Source of the DNA: CALKJP01 sp046299555
Lineage (GTDB): Bacteria; Bacteroidota; Bacteroidia; JACCXN01
Direction: 5' to 3'
Length of the DNA: 64,000 bases
Assembly (NCBI GenBank): GCA_046299555.1
Contig: JBKBHS010000005.1
Span: forward strand, 62,001-126,000
Shown here: piece after piece, positions 36,921 through 45,647 of the stretch
How positions within the stretch are numbered: the stretch's first letter is position 1
Layout: each line of letters starts with the position of its first letter
Program-made: the position numbers and the translations under genes
The notes under the pieces: generated by a model
What the model was told of the DNA's origin: nothing
Databases searched by the model: none
The model's input: the letters and a program-made list of their open reading frames with translations, nothing else

Positions 36921-38141
36921 CTACTTTGGAATTCTAAAAAGTATTATTATTGACGAAATCAATGTTAAAACACCAATTAATATAACGGAAGCATTTATAC
37001 TCAATAAATCCGCTATAATACCTGTTAATATTGCACCAATAGCATACCCTAAATCTCTCCACAAACGAAAAATACCAATACTTTTTGCTCGGTCTTTTGG
37101 GTGAGTTGTTTCTGCAACAGTTGCAAGAAAAGTAGGATAAACCATTGCTGTTCCACATCCTAAAAAAACAGAGAGAAAAATAAAATGAAACATACTTTGT
37201 GCCCAGGGCAATATTAACAAAGCTATTGCCTGTAAAAACATTCCGATAAACAACATTTTTTTCTTTGAAAATATATCTGCCATTTTTCCTGTAAACAATT
37301 GCCCCAACCCCCAAACAGCAGGATAAACAGCAGTAATTAATCCTATTTGTTGTAAGCTAAAATCTTTTGCTACTAACATTAATGGCAATAAACCCCATGT
37401 CATGCCATCATTCAAATTATTAATCAAACCTGCTTGTGTAACTGAGCCAAGCACTTTGTGTTTCCAGGTAGTTTCCCAAAAAATATTTTTTAATCTACCT
37501 ACATTACTGCATACACTTTCCTTTGCTACATGATGTACCGTGTCTTTAACTAAAAAAAAACTGAATATTAAACCCAAGGCAACTATTAATAATCCTAATA
37601 TGAATGAATAAGGCCTGATTCCATAGTTATCTGCAATCCATCCGGTAAAAAATGCAACAAAAGCAACTGATAAATAACCGGCAAATTCATTTAATCCCAT
37701 TGCAAAACCACGCTGCTTCTCTCCTACTAAATCTATTTTCATTACTACGGTACTGCTCCATGCAAGTCCTTGATTAATTCCAAGAAAAACATTTGCAAAA
37801 ATTATCCAGTTCCAATTGGGAGCATACATTAATATGAGCGGTACAGGAATTGCAAATAACCATCCGGCAATGAGTAAATTTTTCCTTCCAAATTTTTCCG
37901 CTAAAACTCCTGTATAGTAATTTGTAATAGCTTTTACAATACCAAATACAACTATATAAGAAAGAACTGCTGTTTTAGCTGCAATTAAAAATTCCTGTTC
38001 AGCCATTTGCGGAAGAATGGAGCGTTCAAGCCCCACCATACCTCCAACAAAGGCATTAACAATTACTAATAATATAAATTGTTTCCTGTTTTCTTTTAAG
38101 CCTAATTCTACTTTGCGCATAATGCAAAGTTCCAAAGGCAT
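36921..38141 (-). CDS. Major facilitator superfamily transporter
   Basis: A 406-residue protein with 12 predicted helices and the MFS loop 2-3 motif in GVLAEKFGRKNLLIAGWL; the matching loop in the second half is GKMADIFSKKKMLFIG. It resembles drug or metabolite exporters of the DHA1 type, and the substrate is unknown. Two starts are possible: 38141 (MPLELCI...) or 38120 (MRKVELGLK...); the second gives a more ordinary N terminus. It lies 40 bases downstream of a Crp/Fnr-family gene on the same strand, so that regulator may control it. Confidence 0.85.
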   Translation of the reverse strand: MPLELCIMRKVELGLKENRKQFILLVIVNAFVGGMVGLERSILPQMAEQEFLIAAKTAVLSYIVVFGIVKAITNYYTGVLAEKFGRKNLLIAGWLFAIPVPLILMYAPNWNWIIFANVFLGINQGLAWSSTVVMKIDLVGEKQRGFAMGLNEFAGYLSVAFVAFFTGWIADNYGIRPYSFILGLLIVALGLIFSFFLVKDTVHHVAKESVCSNVGRLKNIFWETTWKHKVLGSVTQAGLINNLNDGMTWGLLPLMLVAKDFSLQQIGLITAVYPAVWGLGQLFTGKMADIFSKKKMLFIGMFLQAIALLILPWAQSMFHFIFLSVFLGCGTAMVYPTFLATVAETTHPKDRAKSIGIFRLWRDLGYAIGAILTGIIADLLSINASVILIGVLTLISSIIILFRIPK

Positions 38142-38181
38142 ATTATAAATTCATTTTACATTTGTTAAATAATAATATTGA

Positions 38182-38748
38182 TTACATAGAAGCTCTTATT
38201 CTGCTTAGGCTAACTTGAGTAATTCCAAGATAAGATGCAATGTATTTAAGCGGTACACGCTTTAATACATCTTTATGTTCGTTTATTAAATTGATGTAGC
38301 GTTCTTCTGCCGTATTAAACTGAATAGATTCTAATCGGTTTATAGATTTTACATAAGCCTGTTCAATTATTTTTCGAAACAAGCGCTCTATTTCAGGAAA
38401 TGCATCGAATAATATGAAAAGCTTATTGGCATCAATGGCAATTAAAGTAGTATCTTCTATTGCCTGTATCGCTTTTTTAGAAGGCTTTCCGGAAAATAAA
38501 CTCTCTGCGCGAGCAACAATAGAATTTTCAAATTCAAAACTTTCAGTAATGTCGGTTCCGTCTTTGTAATAGTAAATACGTAATGCGCCTTTCTCAATAA
38601 AATAAATGGTTTTACAAGTATGACCTATCGGCTGTAAATCTTTATTTTTTTCAATTTGAAGAGTTGAAGAAATGTTACAAAGGGCTTGTTCAGCATCTTT
38701 AGAAAGGGCATGTATAGAATTACAATATGCAATTAAAGAATCAAACAA
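38182..38748 (-). CDS. Crp/Fnr family transcriptional regulator
   Basis: A 188-residue protein. Residues about 20-115 form a cyclic-nucleotide-binding-like beta roll (IYFIEKGALRIYYYKDG, ITESFEFENSIVARAESLFSG). It is followed by the long dimerisation helix and a compact C-terminal helix-turn-helix (VPLKYIASYLGITQVSLSRIRASM). The cAMP phosphate-binding motif (RxS with Glu) is not intact, as is usual in this Bacteroidota subgroup, so the ligand is unknown. It sits between psd (10-base gap) and an MFS gene (40-base gap), all on one strand. Confidence 0.85.
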   Translation of the reverse strand: MFDSLIAYCNSIHALSKDAEQALCNISSTLQIEKNKDLQPIGHTCKTIYFIEKGALRIYYYKDGTDITESFEFENSIVARAESLFSGKPSKKAIQAIEDTTLIAIDANKLFILFDAFPEIERLFRKIIEQAYVKSINRLESIQFNTAEERYINLINEHKDVLKRVPLKYIASYLGITQVSLSRIRASM

Positions 38749-38758
38749 TGTTGTAACA

Positions 38759-39415
38759 TTAAAATTCTGCTATAATACTTACTCCACCTTTTACTTTTTC
38801 TTCAAGATTAACTTTAACCTTAGCATCTAATGGAATAAACACATCAACACGAGAACCAAATTTTATAAAGCCCATTTCTGAAGCTTGTTGTGCAAAATCG
38901 TTTTCTTTGCAGTAATAAACAATTCTTCTGGCAAGTGCTCCGGCAATTTGTCGAAATAAAATTGGAGTACCGTTTTTATGTTCAATCACAACTGTTGTTC
39001 GCTCGTTTTCTGTGCTCGATTTTGGATGCCATGCTACCAGATATTTTCCCGGATGATATTTTGCATATTTAACCACACCGGAAATTGGAAAACGATTAAT
39101 ATGCACATTAAAGGGTGACATAAAAATTGAAATCTGTCTGCATTTTCTTTTTAAAAATTCTGTCTCTTCAACTTCTTCAATAACCACCACTTTACCATCA
39201 GCTGGGGCAATTATAGCATGTTCATTTATGGTAAGTTTTCTGTTTGGACTTCTGAAAAACTGTAACACAATTACCAGTAAAGCCAAAGAAACTATATGAG
39301 TAAGAATCATTACTGGTTTAATATCTCCTGCAATAAAATATACTAAAGCATGTAAAACTATTATAAAAACTAAAGTAATTAATATGGTAGGATAACCTTC
39401 TCTGTGAATTATCAT
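38759..39415 (-). CDS. psd: Phosphatidylserine decarboxylase, short form
   Basis: A 218-residue protein with two N-terminal hydrophobic segments (about 10-30 and 34-52) and a Psd domain containing IIAPADGKVVVIEE, MSPFNVHINRFPISG and the processing site FGSRVD. Cleavage before Ser188 would give the alpha chain with its pyruvoyl group. It makes phosphatidylethanolamine from phosphatidylserine at the membrane. The length fits the short Psd family seen in many bacteria. The ten-base gap to the downstream Crp/Fnr gene suggests co-transcription. The phospholipid gene cdsA lies about 1.6 kb upstream, with gdhA between. Confidence 0.92.
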   Translation of the reverse strand: MIIHREGYPTILITLVFIIVLHALVYFIAGDIKPVMILTHIVSLALLVIVLQFFRSPNRKLTINEHAIIAPADGKVVVIEEVEETEFLKRKCRQISIFMSPFNVHINRFPISGVVKYAKYHPGKYLVAWHPKSSTENERTTVVIEHKNGTPILFRQIAGALARRIVYYCKENDFAQQASEMGFIKFGSRVDVFIPLDAKVKVNLEEKVKGGVSIIAEF

Positions 39416-39460
39416 GGGTTAAAAATTTAGTACAACAAACCTACGTGAATTTTAGTAAAC

Positions 39461-39493
39461 AAAAAAACGCCCCAAATAATCGGGGCGTTTTTA
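39461..39493 (-). terminator. Rho-independent terminator of gdhA
   Basis: An 11-base-pair stem (AAAAACGCCCC with GGGGCGTTTTT) around an 8-base loop. It lies 24 bases after the gdhA stop on the minus strand and has a T run in that direction (A run at 39461-39467 on the plus strand). It separates gdhA from psd. Confidence 0.9.
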
Positions 39494-39516
39494 CTTAAAA
39501 ACCACTTTAACATTAA

Positions 39517-40851
39517 TTAAAAGAAACTTTTGTATTTAATGGCTTTATCTAAACGCTTAAGTGCAGTAATATAAGCACCAATACGCATTGTTGTTTTATA
39601 TTGCTTGGCATTGTACCAAACATTTTCAAAAGCACGAATCATTGATGCATCTTGTTTTGCTGCTACTTCTGCTTCTGTCCAGTAATGTCCGTAACGATTT
39701 TGTACCCATTCATAGTATGATACTGTAACTCCACCACCGTTTGCTAAAATATCCGGAACTACTACAATTCCTTTTGCTGCTAATATATCATCAGCTTCTG
39801 CTGTTGTAGGGCCATTAGCTCCTTCAACAATAATTTTAGCTTTTATATCATTAGCATTTTTTGCAGTAATTACATTTTGAATAGCACAAGGAGCTAAAAC
39901 ATCTACGTTTAGAGTTAGAAGCTCATCGTTAGAAATTTCTTTACCACCTTTAAATCCTTTTAAAACTCCACCATTACCGGCAGCATATTTTAAAGCAGCA
40001 TTCACATCTATTCCTTTAGGATTATAAAAAGCACCAGTATGATCTGAAATGGCTACTATTTTTATTTTTGCATTATGCATTAAACGTGCAGCATGTGAAC
40101 CTACGTTTCCAAAACCTTGAATTGCAGCAGTAGCTGTTTTTCTGTTTACTCCGGTTACTTTCATAGCTTCTAAGGCAGCAACCATTACACCACGACCAGT
40201 AGCTGCTTCACGCCCTTCAGAACCTCCTAATGTTAAAGGTTTTCCTGTAACTACACCTGGTTCATAATGACGCTTAACCTTAGAGAATGCATCAACAATC
40301 CATGCCATTTCACGTTTTCCTGTACCCATATCAGGAGCAGGAATATCTTTATCTACACCAAACACATCTGCCATTGCAACAGTATATGCTTTGGTTAATC
40401 TTTCTAATTCACCGGCAGACATTTTACGTGGGTCGCACATAATACCGCCTTTAGCACCGCCATAAGGAATGTTTGCAATTGCACATTTAAATGTCATCCA
40501 TGCAGCAAGTGCTTGCACCTCATCTAAATCAACATCCATTGCATATCGTATTCCTCCTTTTGAAGGCCCAAGCGCTGTACTATGCACTACGCGATATCCA
40601 TCAAATACTTGCACTGAACCATCATCCATTTTAACAGGAATACCAACGATTGTTTGCTTTTCAGCTTTTCTTAAAACCGCTGCAACTTCAGGCGATAAAT
40701 TTACCAGTTTAGCAGCTTTATCTAAACGAGCTAATACCGCAGCAAACATGCTTGTATGTTGCTGTGCAGCACCATTTGAATTATGACTTACGGCAGTTTT
40801 TTTGTTTTCTGCTTTAGTGTTTTTGGAAGCACTTTTTATTTTTGTAGCCAT
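39517..40851 (-). CDS. gdhA: Glutamate dehydrogenase (Glu/Leu/Phe/Val family)
   Basis: A 444-residue enzyme that interconverts glutamate and 2-oxoglutarate plus ammonia. GPSKGGIRYAMDVDLDEVQALA and IPYGGAKGGI hold the substrate and catalytic Lys residues. PAPDMGTGKREMAWIVD contains the catalytic Asp. AAIQGFGNVGSHAA is the nucleotide-binding fingerprint. Its sequence is of the clostridial/archaeal-like hexameric type. It carries an unusual Lys/Ser/Thr-rich N-terminal tail of about 33 residues before the normal start of homology at MFAAVLARLD, which could reflect a misplaced start (internal ATG) or a real extension. It has its own terminator and a candidate promoter. Confidence 0.92.
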   Translation of the reverse strand: MATKIKSASKNTKAENKKTAVSHNSNGAAQQHTSMFAAVLARLDKAAKLVNLSPEVAAVLRKAEKQTIVGIPVKMDDGSVQVFDGYRVVHSTALGPSKGGIRYAMDVDLDEVQALAAWMTFKCAIANIPYGGAKGGIMCDPRKMSAGELERLTKAYTVAMADVFGVDKDIPAPDMGTGKREMAWIVDAFSKVKRHYEPGVVTGKPLTLGGSEGREAATGRGVMVAALEAMKVTGVNRKTATAAIQGFGNVGSHAARLMHNAKIKIVAISDHTGAFYNPKGIDVNAALKYAAGNGGVLKGFKGGKEISNDELLTLNVDVLAPCAIQNVITAKNANDIKAKIIVEGANGPTTAEADDILAAKGIVVVPDILANGGGVTVSYYEWVQNRYGHYWTEAEVAAKQDASMIRAFENVWYNAKQYKTTMRIGAYITALKRLDKAIKYKSFF

Positions 40852-40888
40852 TTTATTGATTTTAGTTAATAGTTATGTTGTTGGGGAG

Positions 40889-40919
40889 CGAAGTTATAAA
40901 AAGAAATTATCCCTCCCAA
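40889..40919 (-). promoter_or_regulatory. Candidate Bacteroidota promoter of gdhA
   Basis: On the minus strand, TTG (plus coordinates 40917-40919) is followed after 20 bases by TAACTTCG (40889-40896), one mismatch from the TAnnTTTG -7 consensus. Transcription would begin about 30-35 bases before the gdhA ATG at 40851, a sensible leader length. Confidence 0.4.
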
Positions 40920-40973
40920 TATTTTAGATAAAGCATTATTTTATCGCAATAAATATTGATTTATATCTGTCAT

Positions 40974-41801
40974 TTAATGAGAAATAAAATATACGTAAGT
41001 AAACACCATAGGTGCTGCAATTAATACTGCGTCAAAACGATCGAGTAAACCACCATGACCCGGTAATATAGCTCCTGAATCTTTAATATTTACACTTCTT
41101 TTAAACAATGATTCTGTTAAATCTCCTAAATTGCCAAATACAACTACTATAACAGCAATAATTAACCAATGTTTTAAATTTAAAATTGTAGTGTAATTAT
41201 TTAATAAGTAAGCTGCAAGTAAAGTAAGTATTAATCCTCCTGCTGCACCTTCCCAAGTTTTTTTAGGAGATATACGTTCGAATAATTTATGTTTTCCAAA
41301 TGCTCTTCCCGCCAAATAAGCCCCTGTATCGTTAGTCCATATTAAAATAAAAAATCCCATTAACAACCAAGGATTATATTCAAATTGAATTCCTAAAGGG
41401 CTATATAAAGCCAAATAATTTAAAAAAGCGAAAGGCAAGCTAATGTAAACTACCCCAAAAATTGCAAAAGCTATATTACCAAATGGCCTTTCTTTTTTGC
41501 GGTATAACTCAATTACAGCAATTAAAAATATCAGTGGGAAAATTAATATCAAATATTTTGATTGCAGTAAATTTTGAAAATACATGGCAGAAAGAAAATA
41601 CACAGCCGTACCCGTAATTACAGAATATATTCTAAGTATGGTGTGATCTGTTTTAGGAACTATTCCATAAAACTCCCATAATGAAAGCAGCGAAATAATT
41701 CCAAATAAAATCAACATGCTATAGGAGCTCCAGAATATTCCGGCAATCATTATAGAAACAAATATAGCGCCTGTAATAGTGCGTAATGTAAAATTATTCA
41801 C
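40974..41801 (-). CDS. cdsA: Phosphatidate cytidylyltransferase
   Basis: A 275-residue membrane enzyme with about seven to eight helices. The C-terminal signature is clear: GDLTESLFKRSVNIKDSG followed by LPGHGGLLDRFDA, the CdsA motif with catalytic Asp residues and Lys. PKKTWEGAAGG is the conserved upstream loop. It makes CDP-diacylglycerol from phosphatidate and CTP, the precursor of phosphatidylserine and phosphatidylglycerol. It overlaps the DUF2007 gene by 8 bases and ends a minus-strand run with rsfS, ftsH and the LUD gene. Confidence 0.95.
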   Translation of the reverse strand: MNNFTLRTITGAIFVSIMIAGIFWSSYSMLILFGIISLLSLWEFYGIVPKTDHTILRIYSVITGTAVYFLSAMYFQNLLQSKYLILIFPLIFLIAVIELYRKKERPFGNIAFAIFGVVYISLPFAFLNYLALYSPLGIQFEYNPWLLMGFFILIWTNDTGAYLAGRAFGKHKLFERISPKKTWEGAAGGLILTLLAAYLLNNYTTILNLKHWLIIAVIVVVFGNLGDLTESLFKRSVNIKDSGAILPGHGGLLDRFDAVLIAAPMVFTYVYFISH

Positions 41802-42003
41802 CTTTTGATTGTTTAATTAAATTAATGGCTCTTAATGCATCATCGGCATTTACAAATAATTCAATTTCACCAAAGGTAGTGTAAGTTGAATCTATTTTGT
41901 TTACAGAAAAAGAATGGATATCTTCTTCGGCCAGCATACCTTTTATAAGTTCAATTTCATGTAAATGATTGGAGCTATATACTTTTACCCAATTTGATTC
42001 CAT
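41794..42003 (-). CDS. DUF2007-type small protein
   Basis: A 69-residue soluble protein. WVKVYSSNHLHEIELIKGMLAEEDI is the typical opening of the DUF2007 (putative signal-transducing) domain, a small ferredoxin-like fold also found in GlnB-like contexts; the C-terminal FVNADDALRAINLI fits its last helix. Function is unknown. It is packed between the LUD gene (6-base gap) and cdsA (8-base overlap), a sign of translational coupling. Confidence 0.8.
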   Translation of the reverse strand: MESNWVKVYSSNHLHEIELIKGMLAEEDIHSFSVNKIDSTYTTFGEIELFVNADDALRAINLIKQSKGE

Positions 42004-42009
42004 GAAAAT

Positions 42010-42660
42010 TTAATATGTGGTATCATCCACCAAAAAAACATAAATTTCTTTGGGGCCGTGAGCACCTATAATGAGTGTTTTTTCAATATCGGCTGTACGG
42101 CTTGGCCCAGTAATAAATGAAATGAAAGAAGGAATTTTATCTTGGTATCTTTCTTTTAAACCTTGTAATGCGTCTTTAATATCGGGTACTAATTGCGATA
42201 ATTTTGCAATGACTATGTGAATATCAGGATAAATGTGTAATTGACGTCCTGTTTTTTGCTTTGATGAAACCACCACACTTCCTGTTCGTGCAACTAAAAA
42301 TTCGCAAGCTGTTATACCGGTTTTTACTTTTAAAATATCGTTTGAATTTGGATAATAACTAATACCGACTTTTTGAAGATATTGTTGAATTTGTTCTTCA
42401 AAACAACCTATATGTTCGTAATTATTTTCTTCTATTACGGCTTTTAATACTGCAATTAATTCATCTTCATTTTCACAATAAATAAACTTACCGGTTAATT
42501 CCGTAAATCGTTCCGCAAAAGTTATTTCTAAAGGCTGATCAGGCATGTTGTAAATTGGAGAATCAAAATCTACATCTTTAGGAACTGCATCAACAGCCTT
42601 ATTCACCAAAGCATTTCTGATTTTTTTCAGAACTTTTTCTTTTGAGGTTGATTCTTGCAT
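42010..42660 (-). CDS. LUD (LutC/YkgG-like) domain protein
   Basis: A 216-residue protein with an LUD domain: TACEFLVARTGSVVVSS, PDIHIVIAKLSQLVPDI and FITGPSRTADIEKTLIIGAHGP are the typical conserved stretches. LutC is part of the LutABC lactate-oxidation complex, but here no lutA or lutB is adjacent. In Bacteroidota this solitary protein commonly sits between ftsH and cdsA, so its function may differ from lactate use. It is 6 bases from the DUF2007 gene and about 200 bases from ftsH. Confidence 0.8.
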   Translation of the reverse strand: MQESTSKEKVLKKIRNALVNKAVDAVPKDVDFDSPIYNMPDQPLEITFAERFTELTGKFIYCENEDELIAVLKAVIEENNYEHIGCFEEQIQQYLQKVGISYYPNSNDILKVKTGITACEFLVARTGSVVVSSKQKTGRQLHIYPDIHIVIAKLSQLVPDIKDALQGLKERYQDKIPSFISFITGPSRTADIEKTLIIGAHGPKEIYVFLVDDTTY

Positions 42661-42864
42661 TTTTAATTTATTATAAAATTAGAGATTGCAAATTAGAAAA
42701 TTATATCTTTAAAATCGTTCAAATGTTAATTAAAAAAATGCAGATTATAAATTGAAAAAATCTATATTCTAAACTCAAAAAAATCAACTCTTTAATTCAA
42801 AAACCAAAAGAGGTCTTTAGTCTTAGCTCTTTTAGTCAGCAAACTGGCTTCTTTAAACTAAAAA

Positions 42865-44964
42865 CTAAATAGCGGGAGCCACAGGAGGAATTGCATCTGC
42901 ATCTCCTTGTTGCTCCTGAGATTTTGGTTCACTGAAAGTGGGTGAAGTTTGTTGTGCTTTATTTTCTTCTTCCGCTTTTTTAGCTTCTGCTTCTTCTTGT
43001 AAATCTCTTTCAAACATACGTTTACCAAAAATCTCTTCTAAATCTTCTTTAAAAATTACTTCTTTTTGCAATAATGCATTAGCTAATTTATCTAATTTTT
43101 CTCTGTTCTCAAGCAATATTTTTTTTGTTCTTTCATAAGCTTCATCAATCATTCTTTTTACTTCTTCATCAATTAATTCTGCTGTTTTTTCGCTATATGG
43201 TTTAGTTAATGCATATTCGTTTTGTCCGGTAGAATCGTAATAACTTATATTGCCTAATTTTTCATTTAATCCATAAATGGTTATCATAGCATAGGCTTGC
43301 TTCGTTATTTTTTCCAAATCGCTTAAAGCTCCGGTAGATATATTTCCAAAAACTATTTCTTCAGCCGCTCTACCACCGAGAGTAGCACACATTTCGTCTA
43401 TTAATTGTTCTTTGGTAGTTATTTGTCGTTCTTCAGGCAAATACCAAGCTGCACCTAAAGATTTTCCTCTTGGTACTATGGTTACTTTAATAAGTGGTGA
43501 AGCGTGTTCAAGCAACCAACTTACAGATGCATGTCCTGCTTCATGATACGCTATTCGTTTCTTTTCTTCTGGACGTATGATCTTATTTTTCTTTTCTAAT
43601 CCGCCAATAATTCTATCAACTGCATCTAAAAAGTCTTGCTTGCTTACAGAGGTTTTATTATGGCGAGCTGCTATTAATGCTGCTTCATTGCAAAGGTTAG
43701 CAATATCAGCTCCTGAAAAACCGGGTGTTTGACGTGCCAAAAAATCAATATCTACCGATGAGTCTAATTTTAAAGGTTTAAGATGCACTTTAAAAATTTC
43801 TTTACGTTCGTTCAGCTCCGGCATATCAACATAAATCTGACGATCGAAGCGTCCCGGACGTAATAATGCTTTATCTAAAATATCTGCACGGTTAGTTGCT
43901 GCCATTACAATAATTCCTGAATTGGAACCAAACCCATCCATTTCTGTCAACAACTGATTAAGTGTGCTTTCGCGCTCATCGTTTGCACCTTGCATTGGGT
44001 TTTTGCCTCGTGCACGACCAATGGCATCTATCTCGTCAATAAAAATTATACAAGGAGCTTTTTCTTTTGCCTGACGGAATAAATCGCGCACACGCGATGC
44101 TCCTACTCCAACAAACATTTCCACAAAATCAGATCCGGAAAGTGAAAAGAATGGTACTTTAGCCTCACCGGCAACAGCTTTTGCTAATAATGTTTTTCCC
44201 GTTCCGGGCGGACCAACCAATAAGGCTCCTTTTGGAATTTTTGCTCCGAGCGAAGTATATTTCTTGGAATTTTTTAAAAAGTCAACAATCTCCATTACCT
44301 CTTCCTTAGCGCCTTCCAAACCAGCTACATCATTAAAAGTAACATTTACTCGTGTATCCTGATCAAAAAGCTGTGCTCTTGATTTTCCAAAATTGAAAAT
44401 TTGTCCGGGTCCTCCTGCTCCTCCTCCGCTCATTCTACGCATAATAAAAATCCATAGCCCAATCATTAATGCAAAAGGAATAACCCAACTTAAAATATCG
44501 CCTGTCCAGTTTTTTCTTGGATCGTAGATTACCTGAATTTTTTCATCTTGTGAAAAATCCTTTTGAGCTTCTTTTAAATCAGCATTAAAAGTTTCAACTG
44601 AACCTATGGTAAATACATAATGAGGTCCGTTATTTTCTGCTCTACCAAAGCCTTTTGTTCTTACTTTTTCGTATTGAGGTTTTTTAAGGCTTTCTTTTTT
44701 TATGTAAACTTCTGCAACTAAATCGTTGGTTACAACTACCACTTTTTCTACATCATGCTGTTTAAGCATTTTATTTTCAAATTCTTGCCAAGTAGTGGTT
44801 CGAACAGTATTACCAAAATTAAAAATTTGCAGACTTATAAATATAATGGCAATTACGGCATATATCCAATAAAAATTAAAACCTCCACCTGGTTTAGGAT
44901 TTTTATTGCTAAATGTACTTTTTACTTTATCAAATTGATTTTTCGTTTCGTTTTTATCGCTCAT
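42865..44964 (-). CDS. ftsH: ATP-dependent zinc metalloprotease FtsH
   Basis: A 699-residue membrane-bound AAA+ protease. Two N-terminal helices (about 30-47 and 155-175) flank a periplasmic domain. Walker A is GPPGTGKT in LLVGPPGTGKTLLAKAVAG; Walker B is IIFIDEIDAIG; the second region of homology holds RPGRFDRQI. The zinc site is HEAGH, with the peptidase domain running to about residue 650. The acidic and Gln/Pro-rich C-terminal tail is disordered and longer than in E. coli. It degrades membrane and some cytosolic proteins. It lies 53 bases downstream of rsfS on the same strand. Confidence 0.97.
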   Translation of the reverse strand: MSDKNETKNQFDKVKSTFSNKNPKPGGGFNFYWIYAVIAIIFISLQIFNFGNTVRTTTWQEFENKMLKQHDVEKVVVVTNDLVAEVYIKKESLKKPQYEKVRTKGFGRAENNGPHYVFTIGSVETFNADLKEAQKDFSQDEKIQVIYDPRKNWTGDILSWVIPFALMIGLWIFIMRRMSGGGAGGPGQIFNFGKSRAQLFDQDTRVNVTFNDVAGLEGAKEEVMEIVDFLKNSKKYTSLGAKIPKGALLVGPPGTGKTLLAKAVAGEAKVPFFSLSGSDFVEMFVGVGASRVRDLFRQAKEKAPCIIFIDEIDAIGRARGKNPMQGANDERESTLNQLLTEMDGFGSNSGIIVMAATNRADILDKALLRPGRFDRQIYVDMPELNERKEIFKVHLKPLKLDSSVDIDFLARQTPGFSGADIANLCNEAALIAARHNKTSVSKQDFLDAVDRIIGGLEKKNKIIRPEEKKRIAYHEAGHASVSWLLEHASPLIKVTIVPRGKSLGAAWYLPEERQITTKEQLIDEMCATLGGRAAEEIVFGNISTGALSDLEKITKQAYAMITIYGLNEKLGNISYYDSTGQNEYALTKPYSEKTAELIDEEVKRMIDEAYERTKKILLENREKLDKLANALLQKEVIFKEDLEEIFGKRMFERDLQEEAEAKKAEEENKAQQTSPTFSEPKSQEQQGDADAIPPVAPAI

Positions 44965-45017
44965 TTTGTGTTATTCTTTAGGTTTAAATTCTATCAACAA
45001 TTATTGAAATCGAAAGT

Positions 45018-45527
45018 TTATTCACTAACATAAGTAAATTCAGCATCAGCCCAAAGTTTTTCGATATTATAAAATTCACGCGAGGGTGTTTGAAAAACAT
45101 GCGCCACTACATTCACATAATCAATCAATACCCATTGATTATTGCTCAATCCTTCCATGTGCCAAGGACTTTCTCCTGTTTTTTTCTTAACTGTTTCTTC
45201 AACTGAATAAGCTAATGCATTTACTTGAGTAGTTGATTCTGCATCGCAAATAACAAAAAATTCACATACTGAATTTGGAATTTTTCGCAAATCGAGATAT
45301 ACAATATTTTTTCCTTTTTTTTCTTCCATTCCAAGCACAATTGCTTTTACTAATTCAAGTGCAGCATCTTTAATTACTTTGTTTTTAGTATTCGATTTGC
45401 TTGTTTTTGAAGTATTTTTAGCATCTGTTTTTTTGGCTTTTGCTTTTGTTTTTGATGTAGATGTTACGGTTTTAACCTTAGTTACTTTTTCCGTAGTATC
45501 TTTTTTCCCAGTTTTTGTATTTCCCAT
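45018..45527 (-). CDS. rsfS: Ribosome silencing factor RsfS
   Basis: A 169-residue protein. Residues about 55-165 form the RsfS/Iojap domain (IVYLDLRKIPNSVCEFFVICDAE and SPWHMEGLSNNQWVLIDYVNVVAHVF), which binds ribosomal protein L14 and blocks joining of the 30S and 50S subunits. The first 50 residues are an unusual Lys/Thr/Ser-rich tail, absent from typical RsfS proteins of about 105-125 residues. It is first in the minus-strand block with ftsH and divergent from birA. Confidence 0.92.
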   Translation of the reverse strand: MGNTKTGKKDTTEKVTKVKTVTSTSKTKAKAKKTDAKNTSKTSKSNTKNKVIKDAALELVKAIVLGMEEKKGKNIVYLDLRKIPNSVCEFFVICDAESTTQVNALAYSVEETVKKKTGESPWHMEGLSNNQWVLIDYVNVVAHVFQTPSREFYNIEKLWADAEFTYVSE

Positions 45528-45605
45528 TTAATTTAATTAAGCAAATGTTGAGCGTTTTATTTAATTCTTGCAAAAATAATGATTTTTACCTTGTTTTATT
45601 CTTTT

Positions 45606-45613
45606 TAAGTTTG
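45606..45613 (+). promoter_or_regulatory. Candidate -7 element for birA
   Basis: TAAGTTTG matches TAnnTTTG exactly, 34 bases before the birA ATG. A TTG occurs upstream (45591-45593) but only 12 bases away, shorter than the usual 19-21, so support is weak. Confidence 0.25.
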
Positions 45614-45647
45614 ACTTTAGTCTTCAATAAATATACCTAAAATTTGA

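Noticed and set aside
36934..37314. 126-codon open frame overlapping the MFS gene in another frame of the same strand
   Set aside because: It lies wholly inside the transporter gene and its Tyr/Phe/Asn/Cys-rich product lacks any motif.
42010..42660. Lactate utilisation operon
   Set aside because: Only a LutC-like LUD protein is present, with no lutA or lutB; its neighbours are ftsH and cdsA.
42661..42864. Possible small gene or RNA between the LUD gene and ftsH
   Set aside because: The 204 bases are AT-rich with short repeats of AAACTAAA type, but no open frame with a credible start or stable hairpin was seen.
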